In this document: positions 6,438 to 13,479 of the stretch, in pieces
How the letters are laid out: every line of letters begins with the position of its first letter
How positions within the stretch are numbered: the stretch's first letter is position 1
Source: Prevotellaceae bacterium
Lineage (GTDB): Bacteria; Bacteroidota; Bacteroidia; Bacteroidales; UBA932
NCBI GenBank assembly: GCA_031279735.1
Contig: JAITHX010000188.1
Span: 1 to 13,764, forward strand
Reading direction: 5' to 3'
DNA: 13,764 nucleotides
Position numbers and translations under genes: made by a program
Notes under the pieces: generated by a model
Databases searched by the model: none
What the model saw: only the letters and a program-made list of their open reading frames with translations
What the model was told of the DNA's origin: nothing

Positions 6438-9110
6438 ATGATCTCAAAAACATGTAATACGTTCGGGAAGTTCGCGGCTCTGTTCTCCTTCGCAATGCTG
6501 AGCTTTCCGCTTTTCTCGCAAACACAATGGCCGGCAACAGTTTCGCTTGGCGGAATGACCATTCAGATATTCAAACCCGAAATCGAGAGTTTCGACAAGG
6601 ACAGGATTTCGCTTCGGGCGGCGCTTGTTATCACGGAAGGAGAGGAAAATGTGTTCGGTTCGGCGTGGGTCGATGCTGCTTCGCAGTCGAGCAAAACCAG
6701 CAGGACTATTTCTCTGTTGAACGCGAAAGTGGTTGATCTGCGCTTTCCCGACGGTTACGAGGCGGGCGGGGAAAGCGCTCTGATTGCAGCTGTCGAACGA
6801 GGGTTTGCGGGCGTCACTATCAAGATGGAGGATGTGCTCGCCGATCTCGACAAGACTCGCGGCGAACAGGATTTGTCGAAAAAGCTGAACAATGCGCCTC
6901 CGACGATTTTCTACGCTACCCGTCCTTCGATTCTGGTGACTATCGACGGCGACCCCGTTCTGCAGCCCACCGATATGGCGGCTGTGGAAATGATAGTCAA
7001 CTCTCCGTTTCTGATTCTGAAGCACGGCGGAATGTTCTGGCTGAGCAACGGCTCGCTGTGGTACGAATCCAAATCGCCGCTCAAGGGCTGGACGCCGCGG
7101 GGCAACGTGCCCGTTCCGGTTCGTCAGACGGCGGAGGCTCTCAAGTCCGACAGCGAGGAGGAGAACGAAACGGAGGAAAACGAATCGTTTCATCCCGACG
7201 TTATCGTCAGCACTGTTCCTGCCGAGCTGATTCAAACCGAGGGTGCTCCGGCTTTTGCCGCCATTCCGGGCACGATGATGCTGTATGTGACCAACACGAC
7301 CGACCAGATAGTGATGGACATCAAGAGTCAAACTTACTTTGCGCTGCTCTCCGGGCGCTGGTATTCGTCGCCGCGTCTCGACGGGGAATGGCGTTACAGG
7401 GCGTTCGACGAACTGCCGGCGGATTTTGCCAAGATACCCGAAGGATCGGACAAGGACATTCTGCTGGCGAGCGTTCCGGGCACTAAGGCTGCGAAGGACG
7501 CGGTGCGGGAATCGCTGGTGCCGCAGGCGGCGATAGTGGATCGGACTACCGCTTCGACCGAAGTGGCATACGACGGTTCTCCGCGTTTCGAGGCTATCGA
7601 GGGGACGAGCATGAAATACGCCGTCAACGGTTCAAGCACGGTGATACTCGAAAACGGACGCTATTACGCGGTTGACGACGGGGTGTGGTACCATTCTTCG
7701 ACGCCCGCCGGACCATGGGCGGTGAGCGACGCCCGTCCGGTGCAGATAGAACTCATTCATCCTTCCTGTCCGATTTACAATGTGCGCTACGTCCGCGTGT
7801 ATCACTCGACCCCGCGTTACGTTTACGTGGGATACACGCGGGGGTATCTCTCGTCGTACGTGTGCGGCAGGGTCGTGGTTTACGGCACGGGCTGGCACTA
7901 TCGCCCGTGGCGCGGTCGATGCTACTATCCTCGTCCGTGCACGTGGGGCTACGGGGTTTCGTACAGTCCGTGGTCGGGCTGGTCGGTAGGGTTTGTCTAT
8001 GGTTCAGGCTGGTTCCGCTATTCGCATCCTCGCGCCTACCACAGCTATTATCCTCACTACCGGCATCCGGTTCGTCGGTCTTCGCCGCGCGGCGGATGGT
8101 GGGGACCGGTGGTTTACCGACCGCCCTACTGCGTGCCTCACACTCATTACTACGGTCATTCGCGGGCGCAGGTCAGAACGGTTCCGCACTACACCATTCG
8201 TTCAAGCTCGCCCCGAAGCTCGCGCAACAATGTATATGTTTACAACAGCGGGCGGGGGGTGCGTTCGGGCAGTCCGGCGCGAACGATAGCGTCCTCGTCG
8301 GGCAGACAGAATCTTACGCGAAGCTACGGCTATCAGGCGCGTCCTTCGAGCGGACGGCAAAACTCGCAGGCGTCATCCGGACGAGGCTCCGGCGGACGGC
8401 AGGATTCGCAGGCGTCACCCGGACGAGGTTCCGGTTCCGGCGGACGGCAGGATTCAAACTCTTCGTCCGGAGGTTCCGGCGGGCGGCAGGGCGCGCAAAC
8501 CTTGCCCGGAAGTTCGAACTTGAGCGGACAACAAGGTTCGCAAACTTCGCCGGGGAACTCAAGCGGCGGTCGGGAATCGACCACGCCCGGACGCGGTTCG
8601 GGCGGCGGTCGGGAATCGACAACGCCCGGTCGCAATTCGGGCGGCGGTCGTGAATCGACGACGCCCGGTCGCAATTCGGGCGGCAGTCGCGAATCGCAAA
8701 CCACGCCCGGTCGCAATTCGGGCGGCAGTCGGGAATCGCAGAGCACGCCCGGTCGCAATTCGGGCGGCAGTCGGGAATCGACGACGCCCGGACGCGGTCC
8801 GGGCATCGGTCGAGAATCGCAGGCGACGCCCGGTCGCGGTTCGGGCGGCGGTCGTGAATCGCAAGCGACGCCCGGACGCGGTTCGGGCAGCAGTAGGGAA
8901 TCGCTGCCGAGGCAGAACAGCGTGTCGAGCGGTCGTCGGGAATCGCTGCCGAGACAGAACAGCGTGTCGAGCGGAACAAATTCCGGCGGACGGTCAAATT
9001 CATCGGCGGCGTCGAGCAGTTCGGGTTCCGGCGGGCGTTCGTCCGCGCCATCGAGTCGATCGGGCGGGGGAAGAGGACAGGGAGAACAACAGCCGTCACG
9101 AACGAGATAA
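6438..9110 (+). CDS. Exported Tyr/Trp-rich protein with Gly/Arg/Ser repeat tail
   Basis: An 890-residue protein of unknown function. The ATG at 6438 was chosen because it opens directly onto a signal peptide (hydrophobic FAALFSFAMLSFPLF, likely cleavage after FSQ near residue 28); an in-frame ATG at 6381 would put 19 odd residues in front. Residues 29-235 are a beta-rich domain; an acidic linker (SDSEEENETEENES) follows at about 237-250. Three repeats with a pattern like G-x-W/L-W-Y-x-S plus GxW lie near 186-220, 288-320 and 398-431. Residues 450-588 are extremely rich in Tyr, Trp, Gly and His. The body resembles proteins that I have seen annotated as carbohydrate-binding family V/XII in Proteobacteria; that label is weak and no sugar binding is shown. 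The last 300 residues are low-complexity Gly/Arg/Ser/Gln/Pro with tandem units. It is followed after ten bases by lpxK, so the two may be co-transcribed. Confidence 0.85.
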   Translation: MISKTCNTFGKFAALFSFAMLSFPLFSQTQWPATVSLGGMTIQIFKPEIESFDKDRISLRAALVITEGEENVFGSAWVDAASQSSKTSRTISLLNAKVVDLRFPDGYEAGGESALIAAVERGFAGVTIKMEDVLADLDKTRGEQDLSKKLNNAPPTIFYATRPSILVTIDGDPVLQPTDMAAVEMIVNSPFLILKHGGMFWLSNGSLWYESKSPLKGWTPRGNVPVPVRQTAEALKSDSEEENETEENESFHPDVIVSTVPAELIQTEGAPAFAAIPGTMMLYVTNTTDQIVMDIKSQTYFALLSGRWYSSPRLDGEWRYRAFDELPADFAKIPEGSDKDILLASVPGTKAAKDAVRESLVPQAAIVDRTTASTEVAYDGSPRFEAIEGTSMKYAVNGSSTVILENGRYYAVDDGVWYHSSTPAGPWAVSDARPVQIELIHPSCPIYNVRYVRVYHSTPRYVYVGYTRGYLSSYVCGRVVVYGTGWHYRPWRGRCYYPRPCTWGYGVSYSPWSGWSVGFVYGSGWFRYSHPRAYHSYYPHYRHPVRRSSPRGGWWGPVVYRPPYCVPHTHYYGHSRAQVRTVPHYTIRSSSPRSSRNNVYVYNSGRGVRSGSPARTIASSSGRQNLTRSYGYQARPSSGRQNSQASSGRGSGGRQDSQASPGRGSGSGGRQDSNSSSGGSGGRQGAQTLPGSSNLSGQQGSQTSPGNSSGGRESTTPGRGSGGGRESTTPGRNSGGGRESTTPGRNSGGSRESQTTPGRNSGGSRESQSTPGRNSGGSRESTTPGRGPGIGRESQATPGRGSGGGRESQATPGRGSGSSRESLPRQNSVSSGRRESLPRQNSVSSGTNSGGRSNSSAASSSSGSGGRSSAPSSRSGGGRGQGEQQPSRTR
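8566..8978 (+). repeat. In-gene tandem repeat encoding GGxRESxTTPGR units
   Basis: About eight units of 12-13 codons, consensus S-G-G-G/S-R-E-S-(Q)-T-T-P-G-R-N/G, followed by two 13-codon units RESLPRQNSVSSG. Units differ by an optional Gln codon, so all length changes keep the reading frame. Related but looser Gly-Arg-Gln sequence precedes it from about 8345. The repeats encode the basic tail of the exported Tyr/Trp-rich protein. Confidence 0.9.
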
Positions 9111-9112
9111 AC

Positions 9113-9117
9113 GGAGG
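9113..9117 (+). promoter_or_regulatory. Shine-Dalgarno of lpxK
   Basis: GGAGG stands three bases before the ATG at 9121. It is the only strong Shine-Dalgarno I see at a start in this window; the others have AT-rich leaders. It supports the short lpxK start rather than a long in-frame extension back into the preceding gene. The spacing is short for the motif. Confidence 0.6.
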
Positions 9118-9120
9118 CTG

Positions 9121-10173
9121 ATGAAAAAAACACTGTTGCGTCTGCTCCTTCAGCCCTTTTCGTTTGTTTACGGAGCGATGGTTGGGCTGAGAAATAATTT
9201 GTACGACAGGGGTATTCTGAAATCTCGGAGTTTCGGAATACCCCTTATTTCCGTCGGTAACGTCACGGTGGGGGGGACAGGCAAGACGCCTCACGTGGAG
9301 TATCTGATAGAATTGCTTAAAGAGCGATTCAGTCTTGCCGTGCTGTCGAGGGGCTACGGGCGGAGGACGAGAGGATTTCGATATGTGGCATCGGACGACA
9401 CGAACGAGACGGCGGGCGACGAGCCATTGCAAATAAAGCTGAAATACCCCGATGTTGTTGTTGCGGTCGATGGCAGCAGAGTTCGCGGTACCGGACGACT
9501 GCTGCGGGATCATCCGAAGCTGGAGCTTGTGCTGCTCGACGATGCGTTTCAGCATCGGAGAATAGCCGTTTCGCTGCACATAGTTCTTTCGGGCTACTCG
9601 CGTCCGGCGCCCCTCGATTCGTTGCTGCCCGTCGGAAGGCTGCGCGACAAGGCGTCGAGTCTTCATCGCGCCGATCTGATAGTGATAAGCAAGTGTCCCG
9701 ACGGGCTGGACGAGGAAAGTCGCGCGGCTCACGCCCGATTGTTCGATGCATACGGCAAGCCGCTGTATTTCGGCAGGCTTCGTGCCTGCGCGATACAATC
9801 AGCCTTCGGGAAATGCCGGAAGTTCGATTCGCGGCGGCTGCTGGCGGTTGCGGGCATAGCGAATCCCGACATGTTTTTCTCCATGGTCGAGCAGCTCTAT
9901 CCGAGAGCGAACATCGAGAGGCTGGAGTTTGAAGATCATCACGATTTTTCGGAACGCGACGCTGCTCTGATTGCGAGCAAGGCAGCGTCGCGTCTCGTGA
10001 TAACCACCGAAAAGGATGCGGTCAGGCTGCGTCGTCACATCGGCAGGAGTTTGACGGAACGCTTTGCCGACAAGGTGTTCACTATTCCGGTCAAGGCGGA
10101 AATCGACGATTCTCATTCATTTAATCAACACATAATAGATCATGTTATACGAAAAAGTAAAACAAACGGCTGA
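9121..10173 (+). CDS. lpxK: Tetraacyldisaccharide 4'-kinase (lipid A biosynthesis)
   Basis: LpxK uses ATP to phosphorylate the 4' position of the lipid A disaccharide precursor at the inner face of the inner membrane. The 350-residue length is normal. A hydrophobic N-terminal helix (about residues 5-22) would anchor it to the membrane. The P-loop is SVGNVTVGGTGKTP (about 44-57). Other family marks are LSRGYGRRTRG (75-85), the GDEPLQIK segment (99-106), the LLDDAFQHRR box (138-147), DLIVISKCP (185-193), the DHHDF motif (272-276) and TTEKDAVR (295-302). The frame stays open upstream to 8650 inside the preceding gene, but the family start MKKTLLRLLLQPFSFVYG and the GGAGG before it fix the start at 9121. 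Its end overlaps punA by 32 bases, which suggests co-transcription and coupled translation. The functional assignment is secure from the motifs. Confidence 0.97.
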   Translation: MKKTLLRLLLQPFSFVYGAMVGLRNNLYDRGILKSRSFGIPLISVGNVTVGGTGKTPHVEYLIELLKERFSLAVLSRGYGRRTRGFRYVASDDTNETAGDEPLQIKLKYPDVVVAVDGSRVRGTGRLLRDHPKLELVLLDDAFQHRRIAVSLHIVLSGYSRPAPLDSLLPVGRLRDKASSLHRADLIVISKCPDGLDEESRAAHARLFDAYGKPLYFGRLRACAIQSAFGKCRKFDSRRLLAVAGIANPDMFFSMVEQLYPRANIERLEFEDHHDFSERDAALIASKAASRLVITTEKDAVRLRRHIGRSLTERFADKVFTIPVKAEIDDSHSFNQHIIDHVIRKSKTNG

Positions 10174-10957
10174 GTTCATAAGCGCGCGCGTCGCGCTGAA
10201 GCCCGAAACGGGCATAATACTCGGAACAGGACTGGGCGGACTTGTGGAAAAGATCGCCGACAAGGTAGTTCTGGACTACTCGGATATTCCGGGTTTTCCG
10301 GTCTCGACGGTCGAGGGTCACAGCGGACGCCTGATTTTTGGCAAACTGAGTTCGCGGAGCGTCGCGGCAATGCAGGGACGCTTCCACTATTACGAAGGTT
10401 ACGACGCGGAAACAGTTGCTTTCCCCGTAAGAGTAATGAAGGAACTCGGGGTGAAGCGGCTCTTCGTGTCGAACGCGAGCGGAGGACTGAATCCGTCCTA
10501 TTCGGTCGGGACACTGATGGTTATCGAAGACCATATTAATCTTATCCCCAATCCGCTGATAGGAAAAAACGACGAACGTTTCGGAGTGCGCTTCCCCGAC
10601 ATGAGGCACGCCTACGATCCGGCGCTTATAGAACTTGCGTTCGAGGTTGCCGAAAGCTGCTCGATAGCGCTCGAACGCGGGGTGTATGTCGCGACTGCGG
10701 GTCCGACGTTTGAAACGCCGGCAGAGTACCGTTTTTTCAGGATCATAGGCGGCGACGCGGTGGGGATGTCCACTGTGCCGGAAGTGATAGTGGCGCGTCA
10801 CAGCGGTCTGCCCGTGTTCGGCATATCCATAGTCACAGATTTGGGTGTTGAGGGCAAAATATTCTCGATAACCCACGAAGAGGTGCAGAGGGAAGGCGCA
10901 AAAGCCGAAGCTAAGATGACAGCGCTGATTTCGGAAATGCTGTCGAGAATTAATTAA
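10142..10957 (+). CDS. punA: Purine nucleoside phosphorylase (trimeric, PNP-I type)
   Basis: Cleaves purine (deoxy)ribonucleosides with phosphate to free base and (deoxy)ribose 1-phosphate, in cytosolic purine salvage. The 271 residues match the low-molecular-mass trimeric class. Visible marks: ILGTGLGGL (26-34), phosphate-loop region VEGHSGRL (57-64), MQGRFHYYEGY with the conserved His (77-87), NASGGLNP (111-118), the base-site stretch AGPTFETPAEYR with Glu191, and GMSTVPEVIVARH (208-220). Where human PNP has Asn243, which contacts the 6-oxo group, the aligned position here seems to be Asp233 (IVTDLGVEG), so base preference might be wider than in the human enzyme; this may simply be normal for the clade. 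The start is supported by the family-like N-terminus, so the 32-base overlap with lpxK is real. The lpxK-punA order is one I recall from Bacteroidales genomes. Confidence 0.96.
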   Translation: MLYEKVKQTAEFISARVALKPETGIILGTGLGGLVEKIADKVVLDYSDIPGFPVSTVEGHSGRLIFGKLSSRSVAAMQGRFHYYEGYDAETVAFPVRVMKELGVKRLFVSNASGGLNPSYSVGTLMVIEDHINLIPNPLIGKNDERFGVRFPDMRHAYDPALIELAFEVAESCSIALERGVYVATAGPTFETPAEYRFFRIIGGDAVGMSTVPEVIVARHSGLPVFGISIVTDLGVEGKIFSITHEEVQREGAKAEAKMTALISEMLSRIN

Positions 10958-10987
10958 AAATCACGAATTAAGAATAGATTATAGATT

Positions 10988-11689
10988 ATGGAAGGTAAAA
11001 TAAAATCCGAAGGCAAATGCCTTTTTTGTGACAAAATCTTTGCTAAAGCGGGAATCAACCGTCATCTGAAAACTCATCTGGACAAAAAACAAAATGCGGC
11101 GGGCTTGTCGTATTTGGTTAAAGTCGAACAGAATCCGCGTTGGGGAAAGTCGCCCCACTTTTTGTCGCTCTGGATTGACGGCGAGACTCCTTTGAAAAAG
11201 ATTGACAAATTTCTGCGCGACATCTGGCTTGAATGTTGCGGACATTTGAGCGCTTTTCGCAATCCGGACGCAAGAATGCCATACGAAGACGACGATATAC
11301 CCATGAGTCGCAAGGTAAACAGAATTTTTCACCCTGATTTGAAACTTGAATACGAATACGATTTCGGAAGCTCCACCGAACTTGTGTTAACGGTGATAGC
11401 CGAATATCCGATAAAAGCGGATGCGAAAATCGTTCTTCTTTCGCGCAACGAACCGCCGGAGTGTTATTGCCAGACATGTAAAAAAGAAGCGGCAACACAG
11501 ATGTGCTCTGTTCACGATTATGACGAAGACTCTATGTTCTGCGATAAATGCGCGAAAAAACATGCGAAGGTATGCGAAGATTTTGCGGACTATTCGTCAA
11601 TGCCTATTGTCAATTCTCCCCGCGCGGGCGTTTGTGCATATTCGGGCGGAATCATCGATACGGAACGGGACGGGATATTTAAAAAATAA
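10988..11689 (+). CDS. Zinc-finger protein with pRiA4b ORF-3-like domain
   Basis: A 233-residue cytosolic protein of unknown function. Residues 11-30 form a C2H2-type finger, C-x2-C-x11-H-x3-H (CLFCDKIFAKAGINRHLKTH). Residues about 40-130 (LSYLVKVEQNPRWGKSP, then LKKIDKFLRDIWLECCGHLSAF) resemble the plasmid pRiA4b ORF-3 / IS1096 TnpR-passenger family (PF07929) in pattern. The C-terminal part has a second metal-binding cluster with Cys at CYCQTC, MCSVH and FCDKCAKKH (about 158-194), reminiscent of a B-box or zinc ribbon. The gene starts 30 bases after punA and ends 26 bases before a strong terminator, so it may be the last gene of the lpxK-punA unit. Its base composition is more AT-rich than lpxK and punA, which hints at a separate origin. 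The ORF is convincing; the family name is a by-eye judgement. Confidence 0.85.
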   Translation: MEGKIKSEGKCLFCDKIFAKAGINRHLKTHLDKKQNAAGLSYLVKVEQNPRWGKSPHFLSLWIDGETPLKKIDKFLRDIWLECCGHLSAFRNPDARMPYEDDDIPMSRKVNRIFHPDLKLEYEYDFGSSTELVLTVIAEYPIKADAKIVLLSRNEPPECYCQTCKKEAATQMCSVHDYDEDSMFCDKCAKKHAKVCEDFADYSSMPIVNSPRAGVCAYSGGIIDTERDGIFKK

Positions 11690-11714
11690 GGGATATTGAC
11701 CAGCTCAAATCGGG

Positions 11715-11747
11715 AGACGCGGCAGGAATGTCGCGTCTTTCTTTTTG
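11715..11747 (+). terminator. Intrinsic terminator after the zinc-finger gene
   Basis: A perfect 7-bp stem, AGACGCG (11715-11721) with CGCGTCT (11732-11738), a 10-base loop and the T-rich tail TTCTTTTTG. It lies 25 bases after the stop of the zinc-finger gene and would end plus-strand transcripts before they run into the opposing tRNA gene. Confidence 0.85.
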
Positions 11748-11778
11748 TTATTGTTTCCGAAAATTAACCTCAGATCAG

Positions 11779-11851
11779 AGCGGAAAACGGGGTTCGAACC
11801 CGCGACCCTCAGCTTGGGAAGCTGATGCTCTACCGACTGAGCTACTTCCGC
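11779..11851 (-). tRNA. tRNA-Gly (anticodon CCC)
   Basis: A complete 73-base cloverleaf on the minus strand. The acceptor is GCGGAAG with TTTCCGC (one G-T pair) and a U discriminator. The D-arm is GCTC-AGTCGGTA-GAGC; the anticodon arm is TCAGC-TTCCCAA-GCTGA, giving anticodon CCC; the T-arm is GCGGG-TTCGAAC-CCCGT. CCA is not encoded, as is common in Bacteroidota. CCC reads the Gly codon GGG. A scattered in-frame ORF across this locus on the plus strand is not a gene. Confidence 0.96.
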
Positions 11852-11861
11852 TTTTCGCCCG

Positions 11862-11869
11862 CAAAATTA
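11862..11869 (-). promoter_or_regulatory. Likely -7 element for the tRNA gene
   Basis: On the minus strand TAATTTTG matches the Bacteroidota -7 consensus TAnnTTTG and ends ten bases before the tRNA's first base, a fitting distance for a short leader. I see no good TTTG at -33, so this is a half-match only. Confidence 0.45.
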
Positions 11870-11917
11870 ATACGATTTTTCGTAATCGGGTACGTTTTGG
11901 GCGATTGTTTGTATTAC

Positions 11918-11983
11918 ATACTAGTAAGGATTTGAACTGCTGACTTCTATCACTTCGATGTTTTGGTCATAAACAACATTCCG
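11918..11983 (-). pseudogene. Possible decayed tRNA
   Basis: On the minus strand this stretch reads like tRNA parts in the right order: GACCAAAACATCG, like the second half of a D-arm (TGACCAGAGCATC), and about 15 bases on GTCAGCAGTTCAAATCC, like a variable loop plus T-arm. The acceptor stem is absent, the T-stem does not pair, and no proper anticodon arm can be drawn. It begins about 65 bases upstream of the intact tRNA-Gly. It may be an old tRNA remnant or chance resemblance. Confidence 0.35.
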
Positions 11984-12039
11984 TAAAAGCATCGAAACCT
12001 TTTTGATTGGCGCAAATGTAACAAAAATTTTATTGTCTA

Positions 12040-12070
12040 TTGCATAATTGAAAAACAAGACATATCTTTG
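12040..12070 (+). promoter_or_regulatory. Bacteroidota-type promoter of sdhC
   Basis: TTG at 12040-12042, 20 bases, then TATCTTTG at 12063-12070. This fits the Bacteroidota sigma-ABfr consensus TTTG - 19 to 21 bases - TAnnTTTG with a perfect -7 box. Transcription would begin near 12075, giving an AT-rich leader of about 70 bases before the ATG at 12146, with no Shine-Dalgarno. Confidence 0.75.
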
Positions 12071-12145
12071 CAGGCGTGTATTTAATTAGACAAGATTGAA
12101 TATAAATAAATTAATAACAATAAATGCTTAGAAAAATTTTGGATT

Positions 12146-12802
12146 ATGAGTAATATTTTTTCTTCTTCGATAGGCAGAAAACTTGTGATGAGCCTTAGCG
12201 GTTTTTTTCTGTTGGTTTTTCTTCTGGTGCACGTGTCAGTGAACCTTACGGCACTCTTTTCGCGCGAAGCCTACGAGGCGGCTTGCACATTTATGGACAC
12301 AAACATTATCATTCAGGTAATGGTGCCGGTGCTTGCGCTGGGATTTGCCGTTCATATTCTGTATTCGATCATCATCACTCTGAAAAACCGGAATGCCCGT
12401 CCCGTGGGATACGCTTCCGGCAACAATACCGAAGCTGCATCTTGGGGAGCGAAAAACATGTTCGTTCTCGGGCTGATAGTTATCGGATTTCTCGGTTTGC
12501 ACCTTTCGCAGTTCTGGGCGAAAATGCAGCTGCAACACTTTCTTGGACATGAAGGCGCCAACGCTTACGATCTGCTGGCGGCTTTATTCGACAAATGGTA
12601 TCATTGCCTGATGTACATAGTATGGGTCGTAGCCCTGTATTTTCACATCTCGCACGGATTCTGGAGCGCCTTCCAGACACTGGGTACCAGCAATTCCAAC
12701 TGGATTCCCCGTTTGCAGTGCGCCGCGAAAATATACGCCCTCGCAATAACTTTGGGCTTTGTATCTATTCCGGTGTACTTCTTTTTCGGTCTCGGAGTCT
12801 AA
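12146..12802 (+). CDS. sdhC: Succinate dehydrogenase/fumarate reductase cytochrome b subunit
   Basis: The membrane anchor of complex II, which binds heme b and quinone and holds the flavoprotein (SdhA) and iron-sulfur (SdhB) subunits to the inner membrane. The 218 residues fit the cytochrome b558 family of Bacteroidota and Bacillus-type enzymes. Five membrane segments are visible: about 12-37, 53-78, 104-123, 152-174 and 193-215. Membrane His residues that could hold heme are His29, His70, His119 and His167 or His170. The start MSNIFSSSIGRKLVMSLSG is typical of the family, and a good promoter lies upstream. In Bacteroidota sdhC is normally followed at once by sdhA and sdhB; here the next gene is vsr, so the operon is split or the catalytic genes lie elsewhere. 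The base composition is moderate and the gene looks intact. Confidence 0.95.
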   Translation: MSNIFSSSIGRKLVMSLSGFFLLVFLLVHVSVNLTALFSREAYEAACTFMDTNIIIQVMVPVLALGFAVHILYSIIITLKNRNARPVGYASGNNTEAASWGAKNMFVLGLIVIGFLGLHLSQFWAKMQLQHFLGHEGANAYDLLAALFDKWYHCLMYIVWVVALYFHISHGFWSAFQTLGTSNSNWIPRLQCAAKIYALAITLGFVSIPVYFFFGLGV

Positions 12803-12807
12803 ACGGG

Positions 12808-12898
12808 TTATACGGCATATACTATGGACGCACAATAGTTGCACTATGGTTATACGGTGATTATACGGTAGTTGTACAATGGTATGGCTGCCGTATAA
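12808..12898. repeat. TTATACGG iterons after sdhC
   Basis: TTATACGG occurs as direct copies at 12808-12815, 12850-12857 and 12861-12868 and inverted (CCGTATAA) at 12891-12898. ACTATGG-like words are scattered between them. The last direct and the inverted copy could form an 8-bp stem with a 22-base loop, but there is no T-run. The 134-base gap between sdhC and vsr holds no gene. Confidence 0.75.
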
Positions 12899-12936
12899 TT
12901 ATTATAGCATAGTGAACAAAGCATACTTGTTTCAGT

Positions 12937-13473
12937 ATGGATATCTGGAGTAAAGAAAAACGGTCGGAATGTATGTCAAAAGTTCGGTCGAAGGATACCA
13001 AACCTGAACTGACATTGCGCAAAGCCCTTTTTGCGCGCGGCTTCCGATATCGCGCAAACGACGCTAAACTGCCCGGAAAGCCCGATATTGTTCTGTCGAA
13101 ATATAAAACGGCAATTTTCCTGCACGGCTGTTTCTGGCACAGTCACGAGGGTTGCAAATACGCTTCCACGCCAAAAACAAATACGAAATATTGGGTCGAT
13201 AAAATCGCTTCAAACGCTGAAAGGGACAAAGCAATTGTCGAAAAACTTACGGCTGCGGGCTGGAATGTTATTGTTGTCTGGGAATGTGAACTGCGACATA
13301 AGCACGATATTACACCGTTGATCGACAGAATCGAGGCGGATTTGCTCGCGCAGCTTCCAAAGAAAATGAGTGTGAAAATTTATGAGGAACGCGAAAATGA
13401 AATCCTAATGGTTGCCGAAGATATTGTAGAATATCGGAGAGAATCGAAAAGCAATGCGGGGATGTCGAAGTAA
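12937..13473 (+). CDS. vsr: Very short patch repair (Vsr) endonuclease
   Basis: Vsr nicks 5' of the T in T:G mismatches that arise when 5-methylcytosine deaminates at a cytosine methylase's site. The 178 residues carry all main marks of the family: WSKEKRSECMSKVRSKDT (4-21), LPGKPDIVL with the catalytic Asp50 (45-53), FLHGCFWHSHEGC (61-73), YWVDKI and N-x2-RD (85-97), and GWNVIVVWECEL (108-119). His63, Cys65, His68, His70, Cys73 and Cys117 match the metal and structural zinc positions of the E. coli enzyme, with one extra residue between His70 and Cys73. The C-terminus is about 20 residues longer than in E. coli. The gene is AT-richer than most of the window and has no Shine-Dalgarno. A vsr gene is usually beside a C5-cytosine methylase; none lies upstream, so the partner, if any, is downstream beyond the window. 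Confidence 0.95.
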   Translation: MDIWSKEKRSECMSKVRSKDTKPELTLRKALFARGFRYRANDAKLPGKPDIVLSKYKTAIFLHGCFWHSHEGCKYASTPKTNTKYWVDKIASNAERDKAIVEKLTAAGWNVIVVWECELRHKHDITPLIDRIEADLLAQLPKKMSVKIYEERENEILMVAEDIVEYRRESKSNAGMSK

Positions 13474-13479
13474 ATAACT

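Noticed and set aside
8650..9120. Long N-terminal extension of LpxK
   Set aside because: The upstream codons are a shadow of the preceding gene's repeats; the real family start and a GGAGG lie at 9121.
8314..9798. Minus-strand open frame of 494 codons
   Set aside because: Its Arg/Asp/Cys-rich repeats are the complement of the GGxRESxTTPGR repeats, and it also runs antisense through lpxK.
11779..11851. Integrated element at the tRNA-Gly gene
   Set aside because: No integrase gene and no duplicated tRNA 3' end were found within the window.
11728..11943. Plus-strand frame of 71 codons across the tRNA
   Set aside because: It covers the antisense of tRNA-Gly and has no coding features.
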